NCBI GenBank assembly: GCA_963677885.1
Contig: OY782500.1
Coordinates: 1,798,001 to 1,862,000 of the forward strand
Direction of reading: 5' to 3'
Source of the DNA: UBA1351 sp963677885
GTDB taxonomy: Bacteria; Bacillota; Clostridia; Lachnospirales; Vallitaleaceae
Length of the DNA stretch: 64,000 nt
Made by a program: the position numbers and the translations under genes. Shown one piece after another: positions 25,994 to 34,286 of the stretch (position 1 is the stretch's first letter; every line of letters begins with the position of its first letter). The notes under the pieces were generated by a model. The model did no database searches. It saw only the letters and a list, made by a program, of their open reading frames with translations, and was not told where the DNA came from.

Positions 25994-28093
25994 TTAAAAC
26001 TCCTTATATAACGATGAATTGTTTTCTTCACTTTTTTTTGAGAGTATGTATTTACTCTTAATATATGGTTCAATTTGTGCTTTAACGTTTGTATAACTCT
26101 CTCTTGATAACATCATAATTACTTGTTCCGAAAAATTATGTAATTCCTTTGAAGAGTTGATTAAATTCTTCTCAAAAATATCACCAAAAGGAGCATCAAT
26201 TAACAAAGGATATTTTTTGGTAACACCAATCACGTTTTCAGTTTTTTCATTGTTTGAATAATCTAGGATTGCCTTTACAAAGGACAACGTATTCATTTTG
26301 CTCTGTCCTGTAGAATTCGAATCACTTGACATAAGTATAGCATTTTCCATCAAAACTTCTTCAGATGTCCCATTATCAATTTGATTTTGATATTCACCTG
26401 ATTCTTTCCATTCATTGATTAGTGTATCAACGTTATTTTTTAAATAAACAATTATTTGGTATTGTTTTTGAGGATCATATTTTACGATATAGATCCGACG
26501 ACCCAAATCATAGTCTTCAGACATGTTTTGATATGCACTTCTTATATTTTCGTTAATCTTATCTAAAGCATTTGACTTATTAATGTCTTTTATCATATCG
26601 AACGCTTTAATTGATTTTTCTATATATGTAATATATTTTTGTAATTGTTTTATCTCTTCGTTATGTTCCCCTAATGAGGCCAACCTTTTTTTCTTATCAA
26701 TCAATGCCTTCTCTGTATCTAAAGATAATTCAGATTTTACTCTTATATCAGTTTCGTAATTTAGTTGGTCCTTAATGAGCTGTTGATTTTCATTCTCTAA
26801 TGAAGTTGCCTCCTCCAAATCAACTTCAAGGATCTGTGCTGATAAGGATGCTAACTCACCATCATTGCTAATTTTTTCACGCTCTTTTTTTCTTATTAAC
26901 TTGAATTCTTTATCTAATGTTTTCTTCAATGTTCCTTGTTGGATTTTTAACTGACGAATGATTTCTGCAATTGTACTGTTCATATTATCGGGTGGTAAAG
27001 TAGCTATTAATTTATCTAACTTTTCAACTACAACTTTTGACATCACATTGCCACAAATACACTCATCTCTTTTGATAATACTTTTCACAGCCTCCACAGT
27101 TAATCCAACTGGAACATCATACAATTCAAGTAATTCCAAAACTTCATCTAGTAATTCAACCATAATTAGTTGGTACCCATCTTTTAATGAATCAGAGAAA
27201 TCTTTGTATAATAGATCAATCTCATCCCCTAAATCTTTTGACTTTACTTTTTTTTCATCTCGCTCTCTTTCAAGTTTGCTAGTCTCTTGAAATGTTTTAA
27301 GTTTCTCACTAATCGATAGTTGCTCTTCTTCGTTGCTTACAAGCAGTTCTCTCAATTCTTGAACTTCGTCTCTTAATTTCCTTAACTCATTTTCATCAGA
27401 ATCAATATCATTTGACAAATCATCATAATCTTGATCACCCTTTTTTCGCGCAATTTTCCTTTGCTCTTTCCTATATCCCTTTAGCAGTTCTTCATTAACA
27501 TTAATACACCTTTCAATAAGTTCAACATTTGTAATATCGTTTATCAATCCCTTTATGGTCATTTTAGACTCTTCATCTAATGAACTTAATTTCTTCATCC
27601 TTTCTCCGTCAAAAACTAACCCAGACAAAACAGGTTTAGGAATTATTGAATTTAGTATTTTTCGAACTTTATTTGTATCTCTAATCGGCAAGGATAATCC
27701 ACCAAACTCTTCAATTTCTGAAACGGTTTGGTAAGTATCTACCACAACTTTCTTATCTGTTTTTCTAAAATCAGCTCTTTTGTTTATTACATATTCCACA
27801 TTATTGTGCTCTAATCGCATCTCTACTTCACAACTTTTAATTGTTCCTACTTTTGATTTTTCCAATTGTTTGTATAAATCAGAATTCAGTGCGTAAGGTG
27901 TATCTTCTTTACCTCTTAAATTATTAAAATCAAAATCATACAGCACCCACCAAAAAGCATATAAAGTTTCTGTTTTGCCGCCACCATTCGGCCCAATTAT
28001 GAGCGTTATATTTTGTTTATCATCTTCATTAAACTCCATTTTCTCGTCTAGAAAACACCTATAATTGTTGAATTTAATTGACTTAAATTTCAT
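25994..28093 (-). CDS. SMC/Rad50-like ATPase, DndD-type
   Basis: About 699 residues. IIGPNGGGKTETLYAFWWVL near 37 is Walker A. Two long coiled-coil stretches (about 200-330 and 370-500) flank a DECICGNVMS zinc-hook-like CxC near 346. YPLLIDAPFGDIF near 633 is the ABC signature/Walker B region. This architecture is that of DndD and of the ATPases of ABC three-component defence systems, which sense DNA ends or structure. The ATG at 28093 overlaps the end of the 58-aa gene. The motifs look intact. Confidence 0.85.
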   Translation of the reverse strand: MKFKSIKFNNYRCFLDEKMEFNEDDKQNITLIIGPNGGGKTETLYAFWWVLYDFDFNNLRGKEDTPYALNSDLYKQLEKSKVGTIKSCEVEMRLEHNNVEYVINKRADFRKTDKKVVVDTYQTVSEIEEFGGLSLPIRDTNKVRKILNSIIPKPVLSGLVFDGERMKKLSSLDEESKMTIKGLINDITNVELIERCINVNEELLKGYRKEQRKIARKKGDQDYDDLSNDIDSDENELRKLRDEVQELRELLVSNEEEQLSISEKLKTFQETSKLERERDEKKVKSKDLGDEIDLLYKDFSDSLKDGYQLIMVELLDEVLELLELYDVPVGLTVEAVKSIIKRDECICGNVMSKVVVEKLDKLIATLPPDNMNSTIAEIIRQLKIQQGTLKKTLDKEFKLIRKKEREKISNDGELASLSAQILEVDLEEATSLENENQQLIKDQLNYETDIRVKSELSLDTEKALIDKKKRLASLGEHNEEIKQLQKYITYIEKSIKAFDMIKDINKSNALDKINENIRSAYQNMSEDYDLGRRIYIVKYDPQKQYQIIVYLKNNVDTLINEWKESGEYQNQIDNGTSEEVLMENAILMSSDSNSTGQSKMNTLSFVKAILDYSNNEKTENVIGVTKKYPLLIDAPFGDIFEKNLINSSKELHNFSEQVIMMLSRESYTNVKAQIEPYIKSKYILSKKSEENNSSLYKEF

Positions 28094-28259
28094 CTTCAAA
28101 AACCCCCCTTAACAAAGAGTTGATCTCTGATTCAGGTATGTTTCTATTATCCTGAATAGAACTTTTAACCAACTCTATACTCTTATAAAAAATTTCTCTT
28201 TCTTCTTCATCAAATTCTAAAACATCCAAAATCTCTTCAATATTCATCGCTTTCTTCAT
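28083..28259 (-). CDS. Small acidic helical protein, 58 residues
   Basis: The frame reads MKKAMNIEEILDVLEFDEEE and ends RGVFEDEI, acidic and helical. The ATG at 28259 follows GGAGGGTGAAG, lies within the end of the helicase gene (23-nt overlap), and its own stop overlaps the ATPase start. The tight packing on both sides shows it is a real member of the operon. It resembles in size the small third subunits of ATPase systems such as DndE, but I see no DndE motif. Confidence 0.65.
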   Translation of the reverse strand: MKKAMNIEEILDVLEFDEEEREIFYKSIELVKSSIQDNRNIPESEINSLLRGVFEDEI

Positions 28260-30294
28260 CTTCACCCTCCATTTCATAAACACTTTCAAAGAAATCTACT
28301 TCCTTTTGATTTTTTTCTTTATTTAAAGCTAACCTATTATATTCTTTGACTCTACTCAATTCACAATTCAGTATTCCACGTACTCCTAAACCCTCAAAAA
28401 CCCCTTCTGGTGGTAATATCACAAAATCAAAGATATATGCAATTTCTTTACCCGTTTCTTTGCATTGCCTCAAAACTCTCCCTCTTCTTTGTATCGTTTG
28501 TTTCAATGAACCGTCGCTGGCCATGATATAAATTTTATCTAGCATCGGAACATCTACTCCTTGGTCAAAGCATTTAATTGCAACAAGTGTATCATAATAT
28601 TTATTCTCAAATTCACGCAATACCTCAGTTCTATTTTCTGTTCTACTAGTAAACTGTGATACTCTTAAACATCCAATATTAGCTAATAAGCCTGTAACCT
28701 CGTCAATTAATCTAATATCAAGGACTTCATTTTTACCCTGCCCACAATATACAACAGAGTTTGTAAAGTCATGTTTATTTTCAATCAGCATTTTCTTCAA
28801 TAGCTCCACCTTCTGATGAGATTTCTTTAATATAAGACTTCTATTGTTCCGTACTTCATTAATCTCACTTTCATCTCTGACTTTTTTATTCATTAGTACT
28901 ACTAACCTTTTTGTAAGCTTACCATACTTTTCGAAATCATCCCTATCAAGATGAACAAATAAAGGAAAATACTTATAATTTGCCAAGTATCCTTTATCGA
29001 TTGCTTCTTCAATTGAATACATAAAAGTTTCCGTTTTACTGTTTAGAAAATATTTGAGAATTGCCTCTGTTTCATTTTCGTTATACCTCTCAGGAGTTGC
29101 ACTTAAGCCAAGTTTATATCTATAATCTTTGGGCAAAAGACTTATCTGCTTAGCACTCAATTCATGAGCTTCATCACATATTAACATCTTTTCAAAATCA
29201 CAATTTTTAAGCTCTGAATGTAATTTATCAAAATAAGTATCATACGTTGAAACAATTATTTCATCCATATCATTTGCCATATAATCTAAAATAACATCAT
29301 CTAACCTCTCAGTCCAATCAATATTTGATACAACACCTCCAAAAAGAGAACATTCAAGCCCTTCCTCTATTAATGCCTTTTCCCATTGGACTTGCAAGTC
29401 TTTTTGAGGGACAATTATTACAACCATTTTCTTTTTCTCAAGCTCAGACAACTTCTTGATTGTCTTTACGGCAGTGTATGTCTTTCCAGTTCCAGTAGCC
29501 ATTTCATAAAAATGACAATATCTGTTATTAATAAATTGATCTATAGCCTCTTTTTGGTAAGGGTATAAGCTCTTTTTGTCATCTTTTTTATTATCTAAAT
29601 TATTTCTTATAGAGACATCGATATTTTCGCTTTTTTTATATTTTTTCAGTATTTTTTTTGATAATGCTTCTGGAAAAGAATACACCTTTATGTCTTCTTC
29701 ATTCCCCTCCCATAATGAGCAAAAATAATCATACTGCTCTTGTACTTCCAGGATATCTTCTTTCCATGACGCCAATGTCACTGCACTTTCTATATTTCTA
29801 TTATATCCGTTAAAGGTTTCATTTGTTGAGCCAATAAAACAAACCATATTATTTTCATTATCTTGAAAGAATCCAATTTTTTCATGATATATACCATTAG
29901 ATTCTAAATATGCAATTTTAATTTCCAACCTACTTGCTGCTATTAAATTCGTGATCAAGTCCAAACTAAGTTGAACATTCTCATCATTTATAACTTTATC
30001 AATTTCAGCTTCAATTATTTTATTAATTTGTTCTTCCTTAAGCACTTCTCCTTTTTTTATAATATCTTTTTCAGTTGTTCCCAATTCAACTGAGGTCACG
30101 ATTTTTATATTTCCTCCATTCTTAATATAAGGTATGAGCCCATCTGCAATTGATGCCAAACCTCCTAAAGAAAAATACCCAGTACCTCTCAAATATAGCT
30201 TGCTATCTTTTAGTAATGGAATAATAAGCTCTTTATCTATATCATTATATTTATTTCTGTATACTTTTCTAATTTTTATGTCTTGAAAACTCAT
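28237..30294 (-). CDS. PLD-nuclease + DEAH helicase fusion (Dnd-type restriction enzyme-like)
   Basis: 685 residues. The N-terminal half is a phospholipase-D-like nuclease with one HKD motif: YHEKIGFF near 135, followed by CFIGSTNET. A superfamily 2 helicase follows: YEMATGTGKTYTA near 268, LICDEAHEL near 373, LSATPERYN, and RRGRVLRQ near 606. Similar PLD-helicases are linked with Dnd systems as the restriction component, and with DISARM-like loci. It is first in the minus-strand cluster, with GGAGG before the ATG. It likely unwinds and cuts unmodified DNA. The acidic tail EGEDEESDEY overlaps the next gene. Confidence 0.85.
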   Translation of the reverse strand: MSFQDIKIRKVYRNKYNDIDKELIIPLLKDSKLYLRGTGYFSLGGLASIADGLIPYIKNGGNIKIVTSVELGTTEKDIIKKGEVLKEEQINKIIEAEIDKVINDENVQLSLDLITNLIAASRLEIKIAYLESNGIYHEKIGFFQDNENNMVCFIGSTNETFNGYNRNIESAVTLASWKEDILEVQEQYDYFCSLWEGNEEDIKVYSFPEALSKKILKKYKKSENIDVSIRNNLDNKKDDKKSLYPYQKEAIDQFINNRYCHFYEMATGTGKTYTAVKTIKKLSELEKKKMVVIIVPQKDLQVQWEKALIEEGLECSLFGGVVSNIDWTERLDDVILDYMANDMDEIIVSTYDTYFDKLHSELKNCDFEKMLICDEAHELSAKQISLLPKDYRYKLGLSATPERYNENETEAILKYFLNSKTETFMYSIEEAIDKGYLANYKYFPLFVHLDRDDFEKYGKLTKRLVVLMNKKVRDESEINEVRNNRSLILKKSHQKVELLKKMLIENKHDFTNSVVYCGQGKNEVLDIRLIDEVTGLLANIGCLRVSQFTSRTENRTEVLREFENKYYDTLVAIKCFDQGVDVPMLDKIYIMASDGSLKQTIQRRGRVLRQCKETGKEIAYIFDFVILPPEGVFEGLGVRGILNCELSRVKEYNRLALNKEKNQKEVDFFESVYEMEGEDEESDEY

Positions 30295-30340
30295 TCTTTA
30301 CCTCCATTTACTACTCATAAAATAGTAGAGTAATTCTCCA

Positions 30341-30373
30341 CTTTCCTCCAAAATCCAACCAAGTACCGGGAGT
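30341..30373 (+). repeat. 33-nt dispersed repeat
   Basis: Starts CTTTCCTCCAAAATCCAACC and ends TACCGGGAGT. It lies 47 nt upstream of the first gene of the restriction-like cluster and touches the stop of the 69-aa gene. Confidence 0.9.
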
Positions 30374-30582
30374 CAACCCTTCAACTTCTTCAAATACTCA
30401 TTCTTCAAAGTATTCTTACTCTCCAAAGACTCAATCTTCCTATTTAGACTCTCAATATAATCTCGAGTCACCTGAACGCCACCTCTTACAGTCACATCCT
30501 CATGACGACTCATATCTTCTAACCATTGATTCACAGAGTTCTCTCGAAGTGAATCATAAGTCTTGTCTTCTTTTCCAAACAT
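30373..30582 (-). CDS. Small coiled-coil protein, 69 residues
   Basis: The frame reads MFGKEDKTYDSLRENSVNQW and ends IESLESKNTLKNEYLKKLKG, with a C-terminal helix in heptad pattern. No family recognised. It follows the deformylase gene by 13 nt, so the two may be co-transcribed. The stop codon touches the 33-nt repeat. Confidence 0.5.
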   Translation of the reverse strand: MFGKEDKTYDSLRENSVNQWLEDMSRHEDVTVRGGVQVTRDYIESLNRKIESLESKNTLKNEYLKKLKG

Positions 30583-30595
30583 CTCCTGGTCCTTC

Positions 30596-31006
30596 CTAGA
30601 TCACAATCCCATTACAATGATCAACTTCATGCTGAATAATCTGGGCAATCCAACCTCTATACTTATTCTTCTTTGCCACAAAGTTCTGATCCAGATACTC
30701 CACTTCAATCTCTTCATACCTGGTCGTTTTTCTTACACCAACTAATGAGAGACACCCCTCTTCAGTTTCATAAGCTCCAGATTTCTTAGTAATCACCGGA
30801 TTGATCATGGCCACATTAATCATACCCATATTGATGGCAATGATTCTCTTTTTGACACCAATCATATTGGCTGCCAAACCAACGCATCCCTTTTCATTAG
30901 CCTTCAATGTATCTAGTATATCAACGACCACTTGCCCATCACCTTCCGACGCCATCTCCGACTTCTGATTCAAAAAAAATACATCCTTAACTATCGGTTT
31001 AACCAT
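30596..31006 (-). CDS. def: Peptide deformylase
   Basis: About 136 residues, short but complete in motifs: GCVGLAANMIG (motif 1), EEGCLSLVG (motif 2 with the metal-binding Cys) and IIQHEVDHCNGI (HExxH variant HEVDH). It removes the N-formyl group from new proteins. The position among accessory genes suggests a second copy rather than the housekeeping one next to fmt, which is not in the window. The ATG at 31006 was chosen because the longer frame (to 31132) runs through the 33-nt repeat. Confidence 0.86.
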   Translation of the reverse strand: MVKPIVKDVFFLNQKSEMASEGDGQVVVDILDTLKANEKGCVGLAANMIGVKKRIIAINMGMINVAMINPVITKKSGAYETEEGCLSLVGVRKTTRYEEIEVEYLDQNFVAKKNKYRGWIAQIIQHEVDHCNGIVI

Positions 31007-31020
31007 ACCAATATCCACCA

Positions 31021-31053
31021 CTTTCCTACAATATCCACCCAAGTACCGGGAGT
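31021..31053 (+). repeat. 33-nt dispersed repeat
   Basis: Starts CTTTCCTACAATATCCACCC and ends TACCGGGAGT. It lies just upstream of the deformylase start. A hairpin (AGTCCACA 31069-31076, TGTGGACT 31080-31087) follows it. Confidence 0.9.
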
Positions 31054-31167
31054 ACTTTATCTTCTTAAAGTCCACAAAATGTGGACTCTTTTCAACTTTC
31101 AATTTGCTATAATAAACTAAGCACCTAAACATGCATTTCCAAAAAGGAGAGTCATACCCCTCTTTAA

Positions 31168-31196
31168 TTGACGTACGTATTTTAGTACGCTATAAT
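31168..31196 (+). promoter_or_regulatory. Promoter of the toxin-antitoxin operon
   Basis: TTGACG and TATAAT are exactly 17 nt apart. The spacer carries short mirror elements (CGTA and TACG) suited to binding by the YefM-type antitoxin. AGGAGG follows 7 nt before the antitoxin ATG. Confidence 0.8.
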
Positions 31197-31215
31197 CACT
31201 ATAGGAGGTGCTCAT

Positions 31216-31464
31216 ATGACAACACTTAGTATTTCTAACTTACGTAAAGATATCTACAACATCATCAATCGGACCATTGAATTCAATGAACCCGTTCAGA
31301 TCAACACCAAGGAAGGCAACGCCATTATCATTAGTGAAGAAGACTACAATGCCCTCATCGAAACCCTGCATCTCACATCTATTCCTGAAATGAGAGATTC
31401 CTTATTAGAAGCAGCCAATGCACCTGATAGCGACTTTACAGATTCAGACGAGGTCAAGTGGTAA
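31216..31464 (+). CDS. yefM: Phd/YefM-family antitoxin
   Basis: 82 residues. SISNLRKDIYNIINRTIEF, PVQINTKEGNAIIISEEDYN and the ETLHLTSIPEM motif are typical of YefM antitoxins. It binds and neutralises the YoeB toxin encoded next and represses the promoter. The stop overlaps the toxin start as TAATG, giving coupled translation. Confidence 0.92.
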   Translation: MTTLSISNLRKDIYNIINRTIEFNEPVQINTKEGNAIIISEEDYNALIETLHLTSIPEMRDSLLEAANAPDSDFTDSDEVKW

Positions 31465-31724
31465 TGTACACAGTCCTCCTATCCAAAAAAGCCCTTAAGG
31501 ATCTTGCAAAGCTTAAGTCAGCCGGCCTTTCATCTAAAGTCCACAAACTGGTTGAACTGATCAAGCAAGATTCCTTCACCACACCACCCTCATACGAGAA
31601 ACTAGTCGGTGACCTAACAGGTATGTACTCAAGACGAATCAACATCCAACACCGTCTCATCTACACCCTCAATACTCAAACCCAAACCATCAAAATCCTA
31701 CGCATGTGGTCCCACTATCAATAA
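31464..31724 (+). CDS. yoeB: Txe/YoeB-family mRNA interferase toxin
   Basis: 86 residues. ALKDLAKLKSAGL, EKLVGDLTGMYSRRIN and the ending RLIYTL, ILRMWSHYQ are the YoeB pattern, with the catalytic Glu, Arg and the C-terminal HYx. YoeB cuts mRNA at the ribosome A site. The ATG overlaps the antitoxin stop. Complete, so probably active. Confidence 0.92.
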   Translation: MYTVLLSKKALKDLAKLKSAGLSSKVHKLVELIKQDSFTTPPSYEKLVGDLTGMYSRRINIQHRLIYTLNTQTQTIKILRMWSHYQ

Positions 31725-31739
31725 CAACAATATCCACCA

Positions 31740-31772
31740 CTTTCCTACAACATAATACCAAGTACCGGGAGT
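31740..31772 (+). repeat. 33-nt dispersed repeat
   Basis: Starts CTTTCCTACAACATAATACC and ends TACCGGGAGT. Sits between convergent genes and encodes the last residues of the NUDIX gene on the minus strand. Confidence 0.88.
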
Positions 31773-32257
31773 GCAAGAACTTCCCCCACCATCTTACACC
31801 ACATATCTTTCTGACCAATCTTTATCTCATACTCCTGATTCTTTTGGAGTATCTCATCCTTACTGTACCAATCCCTATAATAACCACATTCTATTTCAGT
31901 TTCAGTAAGTTCCAAACCAAGATTTTCATCTTTTACACCACATCTGAACAGACGGCAATCCGATTCATAATGGTAACCTTCTTCAAATCGATCAGGCCTA
32001 CAAGTAACCACCCTACCAATATAAATCGGTTCAGAATCGCATATATAACCTGTCTCTTCTCTTAACTCTCTAATGCCAGCTTCCTCAAGGGTCTCCCCTT
32101 CTTCTACACCACCACCGGGAAACAGTAAGTCTCCGTCTTTAGTTCCTATCATCAGATACTTCCCTGATTTCTCAACAACCATCCGAACCGATAGCCGACT
32201 AATCACTCTTTGTCTGTCTTCGACTTTATCTCCAATAAAAAGGTCCAATTTACACAT
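31745..32257 (-). CDS. NUDIX hydrolase
   Basis: About 170 residues. A full NUDIX box is present: GGGVEEGETLEEAGIRELRE followed by ETG. It hydrolyses a nucleoside-diphosphate-linked substrate that is not determined. The C-terminus (ALPVLGIML) is encoded by the 33-nt repeat, so the original end of the gene was replaced. The ATG at 32257 follows GGGGATAAATGAG. Confidence 0.88.
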   Translation of the reverse strand: MCKLDLFIGDKVEDRQRVISRLSVRMVVEKSGKYLMIGTKDGDLLFPGGGVEEGETLEEAGIRELREETGYICDSEPIYIGRVVTCRPDRFEEGYHYESDCRLFRCGVKDENLGLELTETEIECGYYRDWYSKDEILQKNQEYEIKIGQKDMWCKMVGEVLALPVLGIML

Positions 32258-32297
32258 CTCATTTATCCCCTGTAAGCAACTACACAACTATTCTACA

Positions 32298-32330
32298 CTT
32301 TCCTACATAATCCAATCAAGTACCGGGAGT
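32298..32330 (+). repeat. 33-nt dispersed repeat
   Basis: Starts CTTTCCTACATAATCCAATC and ends TACCGGGAGT. Upstream of the NUDIX start. Confidence 0.9.
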
Positions 32331-32572
32331 CTCGCTTCTCAAAACCCCAACAATACCTAGGGTCCACACATTCTATATGCCAAAAAAGAGCCTAGTACTA
32401 GACTAGCTCCTAATAATCCTATTTATTTTACCAAAAATGGAATTTGCCCTCACAAAATTCATCATCTCTTCCCCACTATTAATCATCCTTTTTACTAATT
32501 ACTCACCTCTAACTATTTTACCCCTAATCCCCATCCAAAGCAACAAAACTGAAAAACGTTCATATATTGTTA
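32331..32572. other. Gene-free stretch between two repeats
   Basis: No coding frame is supported. A hairpin at about 32378-32411 (minus strand GAGC to GCTC, then six T) looks like a terminator, but no gene on the minus strand now feeds into it. It may be what is left of a lost cassette. Confidence 0.5.
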
Positions 32573-32605
32573 ATTTTTTACAATATCCAATCAAAGGCCG
32601 GGAGT
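32573..32605 (+). repeat. 33-nt dispersed repeat
   Basis: TACAATATCCAATC in the middle and GGCCGGGAGT at the end. It lies just upstream of a plus-strand Rpn gene, so here its orientation is toward the gene start. Confidence 0.85.
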
Positions 32606-32627
32606 GTTAATCCAAGAAAGGAACCAC

Positions 32628-33494
32628 ATGACAAACACAACCATCAGACAACCTCTATCACTTCAAGTAGACATGGTATTCAAGGCCGTATTCGGCAGAG
32701 ATACCCGAGAATCCAAGCTCATACTCATGGATCTCCTCAACACGATTCTAAATCGGTCAGACCATAATGCCATCACATCAGTCACCCACAAAAATCCCAT
32801 TAACATGAAATCCAACATCGATGATAAGGAAACCATCCTTGATGTCAAAGTTGAAACCAGCGACGGCGAACTTATCGATATCGAAATGCAAGTAGCCTTT
32901 GAGCCCCAGTTCCACAAGAGAAGCCTCTACTACTGGTCCAAACTTCACTCTTCACAGCTAAAGTCAGGCCAGCAATATGACCAGCTCAAGAAGAGCATCT
33001 GCATAAACATCATGAGTACCACCTGTTTTAAAGACATCACCACTCCCCACATCTCCTTCTACGCCTACAGCCCTGCCATACAGCAAAAACTCTGCGAAGA
33101 CCTTGAAATTCATTATGTACAGCTTCCCTTAATCAATGATACAATAGAGGTAGATATCATGGACCGTTTCACTGAATGGATGACCTTTATTAAAGACGTC
33201 CATGATCAGAAGAAAAAGAATTTGATTAACCGACTCTTAACAAAAGAAGGTGTGTTTAAGATGGCTTATGATGAATATTCAAAAATCAACGATGATGAAC
33301 TCATGCGTGAACGACTGGAAGCCAGACAGAAGTTTATTTGGGATATGAATACCGCAAGAAGCAACGCTATGAAAGAAGGTAAAGCTGAGGCCCTCCACCA
33401 AGTCGCCCTCAACATGCTGTCCAAATCCATGGACCCCTCAACCATATCCGAACTCACCGGTCTGTCCCTTGAAGAAATCAGCAACCTACAATAA
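32628..33494 (+). CDS. Rpn-family PD-(D/E)XK nuclease / putative transposase, second subtype
   Basis: About 288 residues. LQVDMVFKAVFGRDTRES and TILDVKVETSDGELIDIEMQ give the D...ExQ nuclease core, and LYYWSKLHSSQLKSGQQY is the following conserved helix. The C-terminus has DPSTISELTGLSLEEI. Only one EG step remains in the linker (KEGKAEA), against many in its neighbour. The ATG at 32628 follows AAAGGAACC. It is distinct in sequence from the gene at 14727, so at least two lineages of the family coexist here. Confidence 0.88.
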   Translation: MTNTTIRQPLSLQVDMVFKAVFGRDTRESKLILMDLLNTILNRSDHNAITSVTHKNPINMKSNIDDKETILDVKVETSDGELIDIEMQVAFEPQFHKRSLYYWSKLHSSQLKSGQQYDQLKKSICINIMSTTCFKDITTPHISFYAYSPAIQQKLCEDLEIHYVQLPLINDTIEVDIMDRFTEWMTFIKDVHDQKKKNLINRLLTKEGVFKMAYDEYSKINDDELMRERLEARQKFIWDMNTARSNAMKEGKAEALHQVALNMLSKSMDPSTISELTGLSLEEISNLQ

Positions 33495-33502
33495 ACCAAC
33501 TC

Positions 33503-33530
33503 AACCACCAGCTAAGCTGGTGGTTTCTAT
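33503..33530 (+). terminator. Intrinsic terminator
   Basis: AACCACCAGC pairs with GCTGGTGGTT around TAA, then a T-rich tail, 9 nt after the Rpn stop. Confidence 0.85.
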
Positions 33531-33539
33531 TATCCAACA

Positions 33540-33572
33540 CTTTCCTACACTATCCAATCAAGTACCGGGAGT
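33540..33572 (+). repeat. 33-nt dispersed repeat
   Basis: Starts CTTTCCTACACTATCCAATC and ends TACCGGGAGT. Ten nt after the Rpn terminator. Confidence 0.9.
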
Positions 33573-33573
33573 C

Positions 33574-34205
33574 TTATTCCAAAGTTGATACCATCGACCT
33601 AGAACTTATCGACATCGAAATACAGGTAGCCTTTGAGCCTCAGTTCCACATGAATCTAAGACATCACCACTCCCCACATTTCCTTTCACGCCTACAGCCC
33701 TGCCATACAACGAAAACTCTGCGAAGACCTTGAAATTCATTATGTACAGCTTCCCTTAATCAATGATACAATAGAAGTAGATATCATGGATCGTTTCACT
33801 GAATGGATGACCTTTATCAAAGACGTCCATGATCAGAAGAAAAAGAAATTGATTAACCGACTCTTAGCAAAAGAAGGTGTGTTTAAGATGGCTTATGATG
33901 AATACTCAAAAATCAACGATGATGAACTCATGCGTGAACGACTGGAAGCCAGACAGAAGTTTATTTGGGATATGAATACCGCAAGAAGCAACGCAATAAA
34001 AGAAGGCCGTGAAATCGGTCTTGAAGAAGGTAGAGCTGAAGGTAGAGCCGAAGGTAAAGCAGAAGGTAAAGCTGAGGGCATCCTAGAAGGCCAATCCAAT
34101 GCCCTCCACCAAGTCGCCCTCAACATGCTATCCAAATCCATGGACTCTTCAACCATATCCGAACTCACCGGTCTAACCTTGGAAGAAATCCAAAACCTAC
34201 AATAA
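33574..34205 (+). pseudogene. Rpn-family gene, truncated and internally deleted copy
   Basis: A second copy of the preceding gene. It begins in the middle of the nuclease domain (a region equal to LELIDIEIQVAFEPQFH), then loses about 120 nt and shifts frame. From 33786 it is open and nearly identical to its neighbour (MDRFTEWMTFIKDVHDQKKK). Its linker has grown by repeated steps of RAEG and KAEG, absent in the neighbour. Without the nuclease core only a C-terminal peptide could be made. Confidence 0.85.
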
Positions 34206-34213
34206 ACCAACTT

Positions 34214-34240
34214 AACCACCAGCCAAGCTGGTGGTTTCTA
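34214..34240 (+). terminator. Intrinsic terminator
   Basis: AACCACCAGC and GCTGGTGGTT again, this time with a CAA loop; a duplicate of the terminator at 33503. Confidence 0.85.
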
Positions 34241-34253
34241 TTATTATCCAACA

Positions 34254-34286
34254 CTTTTCTACACTATCCAATCAAGTACCGGGAGT
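34254..34286 (+). repeat. 33-nt dispersed repeat
   Basis: Starts CTTTTCTACACTATCCAATC and ends TACCGGGAGT. It contains the stop codon and encodes the last residues (TPGT) of the methyltransferase on the minus strand. Confidence 0.92.

Noticed and set aside
22331..30294. Calling the cluster a standard Dnd phosphorothioation system
   Set aside because: No DndA desulfurase or DndC sulfurtransferase lies in the window, and no clear DndE motif is visible in the small protein.
31069..31087. Hairpin as a strong terminator
   Set aside because: The 8-bp stem is good but the T tail is weak on both strands, and no gene clearly ends there.
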